Shown here one piece after another: positions 54,201 through 64,000 of a stretch of DNA of 64,000 bases. This DNA comes from Trichuris trichiura. Its lineage: Eukaryota; Nematoda; Enoplea; Trichinellida; Trichuridae. The translations under genes and the position numbers were made by a program. The stretch lies in assembly GCA_037903355.1 (NCBI GenBank), contig JBAJFE010000026.1, forward strand, positions 3,038,001-3,102,000. Reading direction: 5' to 3'. The notes beneath the pieces were generated by a model that was given only the letters and a program-made list of their open reading frames with translations, was not told where the DNA came from and searched no databases. Numbering within the stretch: position 1 is the first letter of the stretch; every line of letters begins with the position of its first letter.

Positions 54201-57200
54201 GAGTTGTTTAGTCTTAAGAATTCGTCCTAAATGACCATTGTCCAATCGCAGGAGATTCATGTAAAAGGGGACTAGGGACAAAATCCCGAAAGGCCGAAAT
54301 CTCAGACAGATCGAAAATGCACCGCGAAGGGCCATGTGGCAGCTCTACATTGGCAGCTTGTAAATCAGGAATGCATTCGAATTGTTACATTCATCTTACT
54401 CGAAGTTAGTGATCTAAAAAACGAAACCAGTATATTAAAGCCTCTACTCAAATATATTTCTTATCTAGAAGATGCCAATGCACAATCGTCACTGAGCCAA
54501 CAGAGTCGAAATCTCGGTCAGACCAAATTTTCGACTTATTGAAATCTTGGCCCGACTGGGATTTCGATTTTCGGGACTTTGACCGCCACGGATGCGAAAG
54601 CCAGCATTTTGTGACCTTTATGATGTCTACTCAAGAGTCGCTCATTGCGATATCATCGTCTCTGTTAATATCTGAGTTGTACTTTATGTAGAGTGCTTTT
54701 TTTATTTTCCTAATCACAAATTGGCTCTCTTTCCAGAGCACCTTCGCCTGCAGTTGCCCGTAGAATGCGCCGCATGTTGTACTACTGCTGACGCCTGAGT
54801 GACCCGTTCAATTGCTTTATGTGGTTCTAGTACCGGAAGCGTCCACGTGAAATATTGTAATATTACCCGTTCAACTGGTTAAATGCATTTCTGTACCGCA
54901 TCAAGGATTTCATGTGCTCCAGTTACCTATGTGCTAATATATTACCTGTATACGAAGATGCATAACATAAAATCGTTGCATTATAAAATTCTAGCATTCC
55001 ATTACGAAGAGTTGCGTGGTTAACACACATAGATACATGTTCCAAAACCCGGAAAATCTGAAATGCGGAACATGTCTGATCTTCAGCGTTCTGATTAATG
55101 GATTACGTACCGTGCTTACATTTAGATGAGCATAAATAGTGCAATTCTCAGCTAACTTACATAAGAATTAACTTTGCTGAAAATGTAGCACTTCATAACG
55201 GCTTTTTGAATTTTATTATTGTTTCGGGCAGACCAAACCGTTTATTGAAAAGCACAAAAATCACAAGGTTTGCGGGTTAACGACCTAGCCAGTCATCAGC
55301 GTGATCGGTAAAGATTAAACGTAACGATCATGGCTAACGATTAAAGTAGTTGTCCTGAAAGCTTCAAATATTTCTGCTCTTCAATAAAGAGTTTAAGCTG
55401 TACGGAACAATAACAACGTCTAATTTAACAAATGTTCATATACATTGACGGTCGTCTAGCCGAACATCGTCCACTTGAATGGTCGAAATTTTGAACCGAT
55501 GAGCTTCCCGAAAGGTAAAATTTTTTAATCAGCCAAAATCTTCAATGGGTAAATCAGAAGAAAATAGAGTCAACCAGAGGTTCTTCGTAACTGCTGCACA
55601 GCGGGGCAAAGAGAGGAGGACTGTAATGCAAAAGTCGGAACCTCCGTAAGTTGACCACCCAAGAGACTGGGAACTCTGGTCAGCATAGGGAGGCGGTCAG
55701 CATAGAAAGGTTGTGGGTATAAGTGGCTCGGCTAAATAGATTAGTACCTGTACGCGTTTTATTCTGTTGCACAGCATCTATTGGAGATACATTAATGGCG
55801 AGGCGCATAAAAATAACATTTTAAAACCATGTATAAGCTTTTTAGGGCTGCAATGCTTGCTAAAAAAGGTGTCAATTTTAGTTTGGCGCTTGTTCTTGCT
55901 ACAAACAAGCGGTAAAGGCGGCCTCCGCGCTAGCTAACCCGCTCAGAATCTCTGAGCATTTTTCAGCATTGAAAATGTCTTCTTCCTTGAAGCCACTGGC
56001 GCAATAACGAAACTTCGCGATGAAGTCTTCCAAGACCTCGACGGGAACTTCGCTAGATTCGCCGCATAAGATTTTCTGAGAAATCTTATGACGGACCTTG
56101 AACTTTTCGAGCCAACCTTTTGATGCTTGGGAACATGTCAACCTGAATTCCACAGCGAATCTTCTAGCAACTTCTTGGACCATTGGGCCATAGATCCGTG
56201 CATTAGCTGCTCTCATTTGCTTAAACCAACTTAACGCTGCTTCATTCACTTGGTCGAAGGAGGTTCTCCTTCTTTTTCGCCGCCTCTCCGCTTCCCTTAT
56301 CATATCTTTCCAAGTACTCATGCTTACGTCTCTGGATGTTGCTAACGGTAGTCTTGCTGACGTAAAATCGTCCCGCTGTTTTCCTTTGACTGTTGGTTTC
56401 GAGAAAGTGGATAAAATCCACTTTTTCCTTCAGCGTCACCTCTCTCAATTTTTTTCATTCGGCCATAGTGCAAACTGTAACCAGCTTGGTAGCTACTACT
56501 GCTCAAACCGGAATATCTTTACTCGCGAAGACATGTTAAGGCCACTTGCCGCACGGGTATAGCAATGCGAACGAATACAAGCTCGATTCGTCGTATTTCG
56601 GTCCATTGGAGAATGCTCCCGACGCCTGAGTAAGAGGTCACGTAAACGAGAAAACGTGCAAGCTGCCCTGGCAAGCATGAAAAAAGCATCGTCAAAGCGA
56701 CGGAACCGGTTCTGTAACCAGGAATTTCCAATGCACGGTAATGAAAAACTAAACTTCGCTATGTTGAGTAATAGCACATTCAGGCACTGATGGTTAGCAG
56801 CTCCTAGCAACTGACACAGAGCAAACTGAAGTGGTCAAGTTACAGAGAGCAAAGTAGCATTGCGTTCATATACCAGGTCACGGCTAAAGCGGTCAACTTA
56901 TGGAGGTGGTCGACATAGAGAGGTGGCCAACTTTGGATGTTCCACTGTACCTCCAGGGGTGAAGTGTATCCTTTATCCTTCATTCAGGAGCTGTAAGTGC
57001 AAAGCAACCACAAAGCAACAGCATACAATACGTTTTTGACAACCCACGACTCTCATCCACTCAAAATTTTGACAAATTCATAGACTTTAGAATTCAAGTA
57101 GTATCCCACTCAGTGTTCTGGATCTTTCGAGAGGTTTACATTTCTGGATTTTCACACGTTCAAGATTTCGACCATTCAGGCAGACGACGCAACCCGTTAA

Positions 57201-58516
57201 CGTGAACGCGCGCTGCGATGTTAGTACCAGACATAAGGAATTGCTCATTGCGTATAATTAAACATGAGTACTCACCTGGTAAAATAATTCTTCGCTAAGC
57301 TTTTCGACGTCGATCATGAAAAGTCCTGTTTTATACTGAAGCAAAGTGTATTTCAGATCAACACTTCCAACAAAGCTGTGCTCGCGAAATAGTGCTCGCA
57401 AATCTGGAGAGCTCTGACTGCCTATCTCTTGCTTCAGACGCTGTACCGCAGTGAGTAAAATATGTCTTCCATGAAATGCTGGCAAAGAACGGCGAAGAGG
57501 TTTGGATGCAGAAGCAGAGATTCCCTGAACAAAACATAACATTTAAAACAGGGTAAGGACTACTTAAAGAAATTTTTACGGCAGACGTAGAGGAGAGATT
57601 GGAATTTATGCCATCTTTAGTAAGTGCCAACGAATCACTGCTGTATACATGAGTATCTGGAAGTCTAAGGTACAATTCCTCTGTTGGCCACTTCGACATA
57701 TTCTGCTCGAGAAATTCTTCAATCTTTCTTTCCTTGTGATCAACACGGACAATTTTATCACCTCCCACTCGCTTTGCTTTATTTTCATTCACCACCTTTT
57801 GCTGCTTAGCTGGACGGTACTTGAACGGCAGTTCCTGTACCAAACGATTTGATCCGCTGGCAGAAATATCAAGGGCACTATTCTTCAACATATTGTCCAG
57901 AGCTGATAAAACTACATCAACAATTTCTTTTTCGTAAAGAAAACTAACTTGCTGTTTGGTTGGATGAAGATTCACATCGATTTTATGTTTAGATACTTGC
58001 AAGCTCAGATAAACGAAAGGCTGTCTATGCTTCGGCAGGTAGTTTGAATAAAGCAATCGTATTGACCGTTTCAAGACATCACAATCAACCAAACGATCGT
58101 TAACGAAGAAAAAAATTAGAAACGTTCTTCCTATATATGCCATCGTTGATGCCACTCCGGTAGCTTTAAATCCAAATTTCGTATCTTCGCACTCAATTTC
58201 GACAACGCCTCTAGCAACCTCAGAGCAAAAGCATGCCGCAATGTTGTCCAACACTGACGCATTGGCACTTGTCTTCAAATCGCTTACCAATTTTTCCTCC
58301 CTTTTAAATGTGAATCCTATGGTCGGAAAGTGTATAGAAAATTTTTGCACGCATTCCAAGCAGTGCTTCCACGTTTCCGACGAATTACGCATAGCAGACA
58401 GGCGAACAGGGTTATTATAGAAAAGATTCTCCAAACAGACCACTGTGCCAGGATTGCAGGCGAGAGGCTTTGGAGTGCCGTCCATTTTACCAGCTAAATA
58501 GAATTCATACTTCATG
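51223..58516 (-). CDS. MLH1: DNA mismatch repair protein MLH1, lacking N-terminal exons in the window
   Basis: MLH1 pairs with PMS/MLH3 partners (MutL) in nuclear mismatch repair and meiosis. Exons on the minus strand: 58516-57580, 57524-57276, 51810-51223; phases agree and give 590 residues, matching human MLH1 from about residue 150 to the end. First exon: PKPLACNPGTVVCLENLFYN (end of the GHKL ATPase), VNDRLVDCDVLKRSI, and LSLQVSKHKIDVNLHPTKQQVSFL (transducer domain with the conserved NVHPTK-type loop, here NLHPTK). Second exon: FREHSFVGSVDLKYTLLQYKTGL and EKLSEELFYQ. Last exon: C-terminal dimerisation domain ending DLYKLFERC, where FERC at the extreme C-terminus is an MLH1 hallmark. The first 150 residues were not found at 58.5-64 kb; the next exon is probably beyond the window. 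The 5.5-kb intron contains a pogo element; the other is 55 nt. Confidence 0.96.
52851..53015. repeat. Foldback repeat in the MLH1 intron
   Basis: Arms of about 48 bp (AACCTTTCCATGGCTGTTTG ... TTCTTTGTACGTATATCTG) with a 70-bp loop containing GCTCATCCATTTGTTG, which also occurs in the loop of the 40635-40881 foldback. No hammerhead-like core remains. Confidence 0.65.
53016..55631. other. MLH1 intron sequence, mostly unassigned
   Basis: Contains a purine-rich tract (about 53925-54200, GA-rich on the plus strand; the minus-strand F/L/P-rich frame across it is compositional) and two short degenerate intervals resembling the foldback core (minus strand near 53848-53812 and near 55300-55265). No exon recognised. 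Confidence 0.45.
55632..56948 (-). mobile_element. pogo-type transposon (family A), copy 2
   Basis: Left end GGAACCTCCGTAAGTTGACC near 55636 (first bases decayed), right end AACTTTGGATGTTCCACTG ending 56948 followed by TA. Same internal order as 24817-26256. Lies in the large MLH1 intron in the same orientation as the gene. Confidence 0.8.
55899..56460 (-). pseudogene. pogo-type transposase (family A) N-terminal part
   Basis: Two overlapping frames: REVTLKEKVDFIHFLETNSQ and RKTAGRFYVSKTTVSNIQRR (first helix-turn-helix, 56448-56242), then SFDQVNEAALSWFKQMRAAN, YGPMVQEVARRFAVEFRL and KFKVRHKISQKILCGESS (CENP-B type DNA-binding domain, 56321-55899). A single frameshift separates them; the DDE domain is deleted as in copy 1. 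Confidence 0.8.
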
Positions 58517-59805
58517 CTGCGAATATTTGAAATGGGACTGCAATAACTGTAACATTCCTATTTTCTGCCCACTAGGCACTGCGAATAAAACGCGTAGGAT
58601 ACGCAATAAGATACACGAAAGGTACACGCGATTATAATATTATTAATAGATTCAATGGGCATTGACACAGTAAGCAATAAAATTAACGTTAGTTTGTTAA
58701 GTTTCATCGACTACACATGTCATACATGCATAAGCTGTAACAACTTATACATAGAGCCAAGAACGCATTACACGTAGAAGTCTTAGAGTAAAATATTTCC
58801 GGCTGCTATTTGTAACCAATCACTCTGTTGTTTAAGGGCGGATTTTAGCTTCCATCACAGTAAGCAGAGGTTAGATCTGCAACGAGAACTTCTTTCGTGT
58901 CCGTGCCTGTTCCAATCATTTTTGTCAATACAGATCAAATTTATCAGACAGTAGAGCTGAATTGTTATACCTGAGCAATTTCGCGGGTACATCGTACCAT
59001 AAGAGCTCTAATACACAGCGCTATTCATATTATTAACGGTTTAAGTAAAACAGTGCACCTAAATTGTCTACATGCTAACATAAAGCACATTAATTTGATA
59101 GAAAGCAACCAAGCTTCTGGAAATTCCAAAACCAGCACATAAATCCAACAAAATGCACACATGTAATTTTGAAGTAGAGAAGTGAAAAATAGGGCAGGGT
59201 GCACTAGAAAACGCGGAATCAATCAACAGAAAGCGACGAACAAAAGGATATCCCTTTCTATTGCATTTTAAGGCTTATTAAGAACCTGATTTGAAATTCG
59301 TATTTGAACTAAAAATGTCACTGTGATGCCTCCTATCTGTGGTATATCACTGCCTCAACAAAGGTAAACGTCTATCCGGTTGATTACCTTCCGAGAGGCT
59401 GTCACTGTAGGATCAGGATGCTGTGACATAGACCCTATGACCTGGCATATCCACCTGCAAACTGTTTGACTGGCAGACAATTTAACATCCGATCCATTTG
59501 ACCTGAAAGCTCTTGATCTGGAATATGTTTCCAGCTGTGAACCTCCGGCAGTTTCAACCGAGCCACGCGTTGAAATGAGCTATTGGCCTACAGACATTAT
59601 GCCCTTGAAAATTTTTCGTATAGTGGTTTGCCCTCCGGCTTAACTGCCTCGACTGGTATTCAGTTCTGAGGGAATTAACTGATTTTTAGTTTGGAAATCT
59701 CTTCAAATTTTAATCGCACTACGGCCACTGAAATAACCGAGTAACCCAGACAAAAAAGATTTAGGTAATCCAGTTTCTTCGCCTACGCCGTAATAAAGAA
59801 ATGTA
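58517..59805. other. Expected MLH1 intron, no exon found
   Basis: Searched by eye on the minus strand for the MutL ATPase motifs (IAAGEV, ENxLDA, GFRGEAL); none seen. Confidence 0.45.
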
Positions 59806-62187
59806 CAGAGGGGATCTCGGACTTACGGTGGATGTTCCGACTTGCAATGGATTCGGACTTACGATAAGTGCGACAGCGGAACACAGTCATTTCAAAATTT
59901 GTATTTTGTTATTTATACGTACGCACACGTAGGAGACAGCTATAGCGAGAGATTTGCGAAAGCTGATAGTTAGATAAAAGTACTTTCGTTATTTACAAAG
60001 AAATGCACATAGGAATACAGGAAAGCATAGAAATAAAACTTGATGCCTTCCTAATACACCCTATTCCTGGTACGCTATAGATCATTAAAGGGGCTGCCTG
60101 CTTCCAATTACCATTGAGTCAAGGAGGGAAAAAACTTCATGCGGTTGTCACTACAGTATTATTATGTTCTTGTAAATATCAGTCGAGTATATCGAATAGA
60201 TCAATGAGTTTTCCTATGTGTATGTACATTAATGTAATTGCCATATAGGGAGTTCTATGTTATTAATTCTAGAACAGAACTGATGCGCTATAAAGCATTC
60301 TTTTACGACATAATTTCTCTTTGCTGTAAGCTAATTCAAGAGTTTAGCTTTGTTCAGAAAAGCTGCATTAACCTTTCCCATTCAAGCAGTTTTAATGTTC
60401 AGTACCGGTTCTGTACCAATTCATCAACTAAGCCATGCGCCTCGGCTGTTGGTTTTACGCGTCAGAGACGGTAATTTGCAATCATTGATGCTTTCATAAT
60501 GAAATGCCTTTATTACGGAGTGCAAGTCCCGTTGAAAAACTTTTACTTCTCTGAAGCTTTCAGGTCGAACGTGACCCGTCTTCAGCGGTATTAAATTAAT
60601 GTAATGAATGAGTACGGGTATGAACTACATTCTGTATTTATTGATACTTTATCTAGCAACTGTGAATTTGCCTCCTTATCTAATGTCGCAGATAAAGGCA
60701 GGCAACACTTGTTCACATGTAGCCAGGGCCGGGACGGCGACAGAGGTTTAAAGAAGACAGCTAGGGCAGACACCGGTAGACTACTGACAAAACTTCGCTC
60801 AGGTTTCATTGCTCGTCTGACCTTCGGTAGGCTCTTTTCTCTTACGAGCATGTTGCAACACGTTCGTTACAATTCGTCATATCCATTTCGCTGCGAGAAT
60901 CTTCCACTGCGGCGGTTCGCCTCACCTATGCTAAAATAGGTTCAATACAGTGCAATTAAACTCAATCTTAGCGTAAACCTAAACCTAAGCGTATACCAAT
61001 CATGGTATTGAAATAATGCGTGGCCATCGAAGAGAAACAGAGAAACTCCCACTGGGAAACCTCCATTGCCGCGGTCCAGTTAGGCATTAAATACATTTAT
61101 TAGGCAATTCGACTTAACGATACAACGTTAGGAACGAATTGATCACAAAGTCGAAACGCCTAATCAGTGCATTTAATGTCCAACTGGACGGCAGTAACAG
61201 AAGTTTTCTAGTGGGAATTTCTCCATTGCTCTTCATTCGTCACACATTACTTCAATGACATCATTGGTACACGTTTAAGTTTAGGTTCATTCTAGGATGA
61301 AGTTGAACTGCACTGTACTAAACTGATTTTAGCATAGGTAAGGCGAACTGCCACGACGGGAGATCCTCAAGGCTAAATGGATATGACGAACTGCAGCAAA
61401 CCCATGCGGAAGATTAGAACCGTTTGAATGGGAGAGATTCATGCATTTTTTTAAACAAAGTTAAACTCTTGAATTAGCCTACAGTAGGGAAAACTCGTAC
61501 CGTAAAAGAATGCAGCAATTCTGTTCTAGAGTTAATAATATAAAACTCTGTATACGGGAACTACGTTAATGTACCCACACAAGAGAGCTCATTGATCCGC
61601 TCGATATACTCAACTGACATTTGCAAGAATATAATGATACTATAGTGGCAACCCCATAAAGCTCTTTCCCTGCTTGACTCAATGGTAACTGGAAGAAGGC
61701 AGCCCTTGTGATGATTGATAGCGTACCAGGAGTAAGGTGCATTAGGAAGGCATCAAATTTTATTTCTACACTCTTCTGTACTCCTATGCATAATTCTTTG
61801 TAACTTTTGAAAATGAAGTTTTCTAGAACTATACAGGGTGTGTACGAAACACCCTTTCCGTCAGCCGCAAGACATTTAGAGCACACACGTGTTAAAACCA
61901 AACTTATACTGTACCAAAAAGCTGCAATTTCAAAACTATACAGGGTGTATACGGAACACCCCTTCTATCAGTCGCTAGACACTTAGAACACGTACTTGTT
62001 AAAGCTGCACTTATACAAACGTACCAAAAAATTCTTTGTAACAAGCGAAAGCACTTCTATCCAGTAATCAGCTTTCGCAGTCCTTGCAATACCGGTCGCC
62101 TGTGTGTACGTACATACAAATAATAAAGCGCAAATTTCGAAGCAAATGAGTTCCGCCATCGAACTAATCGTAAGTCGGAGGCCCCTG
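59806..62187. mobile_element. 2.4-kb palindromic element
   Basis: Ends CAGAGGGGATCTCGGACTTACG (as CAGAGGGGATCTCGGACTTA at 59806) and the inverse TAAGTCGGAGGCCCCTG ending 62187, with TA on both sides, which puts it in the Tc1-mariner-pogo class. Left arm 59806-61115 and right arm 61145-62187 are inverse copies around a centre near 61132. The left arm is longer because of an insertion at about 60433-60868. No transposase coding is recognised. A single arm is found at 44020-44745. Confidence 0.75.
60433..60868 (-). mobile_element. Longer, unfolded member of the foldback family
   Basis: Interrupts the left arm of the palindrome. It contains the arm sequence CTTTATTACGGAGTGCAAGT, CCCGTTGAAAA and the core (minus 60588-60554: CTGAAGA-C-GGGTC(loop)GACCT-GAAAGC), then about 280 bp of body not seen in the short copies. 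A minus-strand frame of 86 codons in the body is not recognised. It may be closer to the parent element. Confidence 0.5.
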
Positions 62188-62259
62188 TATTTAGACGGTA
62201 CAAAAAAAGATAAAAAGTCGTTCAAGAAGGATAAGTGAATAAATGCACGAACCCATTTA

Positions 62260-64000
62260 CCGTATATGACTGCCTATAAGAACTCCTACCTAAGTAAAGG
62301 GTGGCAATGGGCGCAGTTACGGCAACACTGTTTAATCAAGTCTCGATCAATTCTGATTAGTCAGTTTCCTGTGAATGCCAATCGTCTATTCAATTAAAAC
62401 TGTTTTGTCGCAACTTCAACGCAAAAACTGATCAGCTGCCGATTAGCGCGTGTTTTATAGCACCGTGTAGGCTATGAAAAATGAATCCTATTGAATAGGT
62501 TTATTGGACGTCTTTTACAACTGTCGCAGGTAAAATACAGATGAATAGATTTTTTTGATATAGTGTCTTCGTACGGATTTTTCGTGTCCCGTTGACGCTG
62601 ATCAAACAAGAACCTGGAAAACTTTAAAAAATGCCCGCTTTAAAATCCACAGAAACGACAGATGGCATTCGAAAAACCATTACAACTTATGACCGCTGAT
62701 GGAGAAAAAAGCTCCGGAGAGTTTATTAGTTTATTAATAAAAGTCTATTCAACGCATGGTTTTCGTCATGGTGCATGTTTGCAGGAGACAGTTAAGCCAT
62801 CGTCTGTCAGTGTGCCGCCCAGCTTATCCTCCAAGTCCGCAGGCATTTTCTGTGCAATTTTCGTCTTTTGTCTCAGGACCAGATCCTTCCTTATAATGAA
62901 ACGGGTACGCCATCCACTTTCTGCGGTAAAGCCGTAGGATAAGTGCGGGTTGCAGTGGGATCAGTTCATCACTTTATCTCTCATGTCTGTCCTTGTGATG
63001 ATACGGCCGTTCTGTCGCCGTTGTCGTACCCATTGTGACAAACTGTTCTCTAGTTCCAGCCATGAGGCGGTGCCTGAGCGTCTTGCGCGTTTTTCTTCGG
63101 CACCTTCTTCAAGGCCTCTTCCTGACTCATCCAATCTATCACCACCTTTAGGGTAACGCCATACTTCCTAGCCGCCTGTGCATTGTTGTTTTCTTTTGCC
63201 ATCTTGACTACTTCCAACTTGAATCCGGCTTTGTAGCTTTTCCTCGCCACAGTTCGCATGCAGAACGCACTAAGTAAAGCTAAAAAATTCCTTCGTTAAG
63301 GAAACTTATTCTTCGTTAGTCACATGGTTTTTTCAAGTGGCTCCTGATAGCGCGACACGCGATACGCGGGGACAAATTTAGACGAAACTGAAGAAAACAA
63401 GTGTGTTCAAATTGCTTCAGTACGCCCCTGTTACGTACGAAACAACGAAGCACAGTGGTCTGAAAAAACAACTTCATCCCACTTCAAATGCCAAAGCTAA
63501 GTAGCCCTGCCTTCTACTTCTCACAAACATGAAGCGGAGACTCTAACTGTTCAACGTCTCAGAGAAAGAACGACACACTTCATCCTCATTGGTTATTCTC
63601 AGTCAACATGTCGCGTTACGCTTGTATATCTGATGAAAGCAAAGGATGAGAAATCACTGCTCTTGAAATTCGATGATAATGCTGCGTTACCTCTACCAAT
63701 GGTAACTGTAAGCTCAATCGTTGAAAGCTGCACGCTCAACCAGTGAATACTCCTGCAGCTGTGACGACGCGGATAGGCTATTGAAGTTCGATGATAAAGC
63801 TGCGTAACTTTTACGGAGAATAACTAAAAGCTCAGTTCTGAGCGGACGCACAGTTCTCATCCATAAAGGTAACGCAGCGTTATGATCGACCTTCAATAGC
63901 CATTCCGTATACTTGCAGCTGCAGGAGCATCCACCGATTGAGCTTACAGTTGTCGTCGTTGGAGGCCACGCAGCATTATTATCGAATTTCAAGAGCAGTG
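62260..64000. mobile_element. Palindromic pogo-type transposon, copy 2 (truncated by the window)
   Basis: Begins CCGTATATGACTGCC then TATAAGAACTCC after TA, and follows copy 1 (3244-6145) through the left arm, the centre (about 63840) and about 150 bp into the right arm before the window ends. Compared with copy 1 it lacks the 3540-3640 equivalent, has a foreign segment at about 62551-62770 (with a degenerate foldback core), and keeps extra transposase sequence (62775-62940). The right arm should continue beyond 64000. Confidence 0.85.
63050..63259 (-). pseudogene. pogo-type transposase N-terminus, third copy
   Basis: Same 69-codon frame as in copy 1 with about ten substitutions (RKSYKAGFKLEVVKMAKENN, AARKYGVTLKVVIDWMSQEE). 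Downstream on the minus strand (62940-62775) frames continue into the CENP-B type region and KIAQKMPADLEDKLGGTLTD, a piece absent from copy 1, so the copies derive from a less deleted parent. Confidence 0.75.

Noticed and set aside
53910..54335. 141-codon minus-strand frame rich in F, L and P
   Set aside because: Complement of a GA-rich low-complexity tract within the MLH1 intron.
57525..58515. A single 385-residue MLH1 exon
   Set aside because: The last 70 residues run through a 55-nt intron and out of frame; splicing at 57580/57524 restores the conserved sequence.
1..64000. CRISPR array, bacterial operon or integron content
   Set aside because: No regular spacer-repeat arrays, Shine-Dalgarno-led gene runs or prokaryotic genes; split genes with GT/AG introns indicate a eukaryotic nuclear genome.

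Overview
The window is a piece of animal nuclear genome: split host genes with GT/AG introns, set in a dense field of decayed DNA transposons and retroelements. Five host loci are supported: (1) one exon of a CAS-family (p130Cas/NEDD9-like) SH3 adaptor on the minus strand at 2.8-3.0 kb; (2) a CREB-regulated transcription coactivator (CRTC/TORC) on the plus strand, 21.4-31.5 kb; (3) a small unrecognised lysine-rich gene on the minus strand inside the first CRTC intron; (4) actin-related protein 1 (ARP1/centractin, dynactin) on the plus strand, 40.1-50.9 kb; (5) MLH1 (DNA mismatch repair) on the minus strand, 51.2-58.5 kb, whose N-terminal ATPase exons are not found here. Two weaker exon candidates lie at 1-115 (+) and 7.3-7.6 kb (-). 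The mix of 45-65 nt introns with a few transposon-filled introns of 5-8 kb fits a compact-intron ecdysozoan, perhaps a Dorylaimia-type nematode, but the species cannot be fixed from sequence alone.

Layout: 0-3.2 kb putative exon, mariner relic, CAS exon. 3.2-6.6 kb a 2.9-kb palindromic pogo-type transposon and a MITE. 9-12.6 kb a Ty3-type LTR retrotransposon, heavily interrupted. 13.5-20.8 kb transposase relics, foldback repeats, an integrase fragment and a second, minus-strand Ty3-type relic bracketed by two GC-rich hAT-like MITEs. 21.4-31.5 kb CRTC; its first intron (7.9 kb) holds a nested antisense gene, a pogo element, three near-identical MITEs at TA microsatellites and a Tigger-type element. 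31.5-40 kb foldback elements, another pogo element, a Tigger-mariner composite and a hAT-like MITE with a perfect target duplication. 40.1-50.9 kb ARP1, whose 7.5-kb first intron carries foldbacks, a tRNA-derived SINE, mariner relics and a second copy of the same Tigger-mariner composite. 51-58.5 kb MLH1, convergent with ARP1 and with apparently overlapping 3' ends. 59.8-64 kb two more large palindromic transposons, the last running off the window.

The host genes are unrelated in function (adaptor signalling, CREB coactivation, dynein-dynactin transport, mismatch repair); they do not form a cluster. The most unusual material is repetitive. One item is a family of short palindromic insertions with 13-14 bp target duplications; several members, with other repeats, share a core resembling a hammerhead ribozyme. 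The other is the repeated occurrence of pogo-type transposons as giant palindromes with a transposase fragment in each arm.
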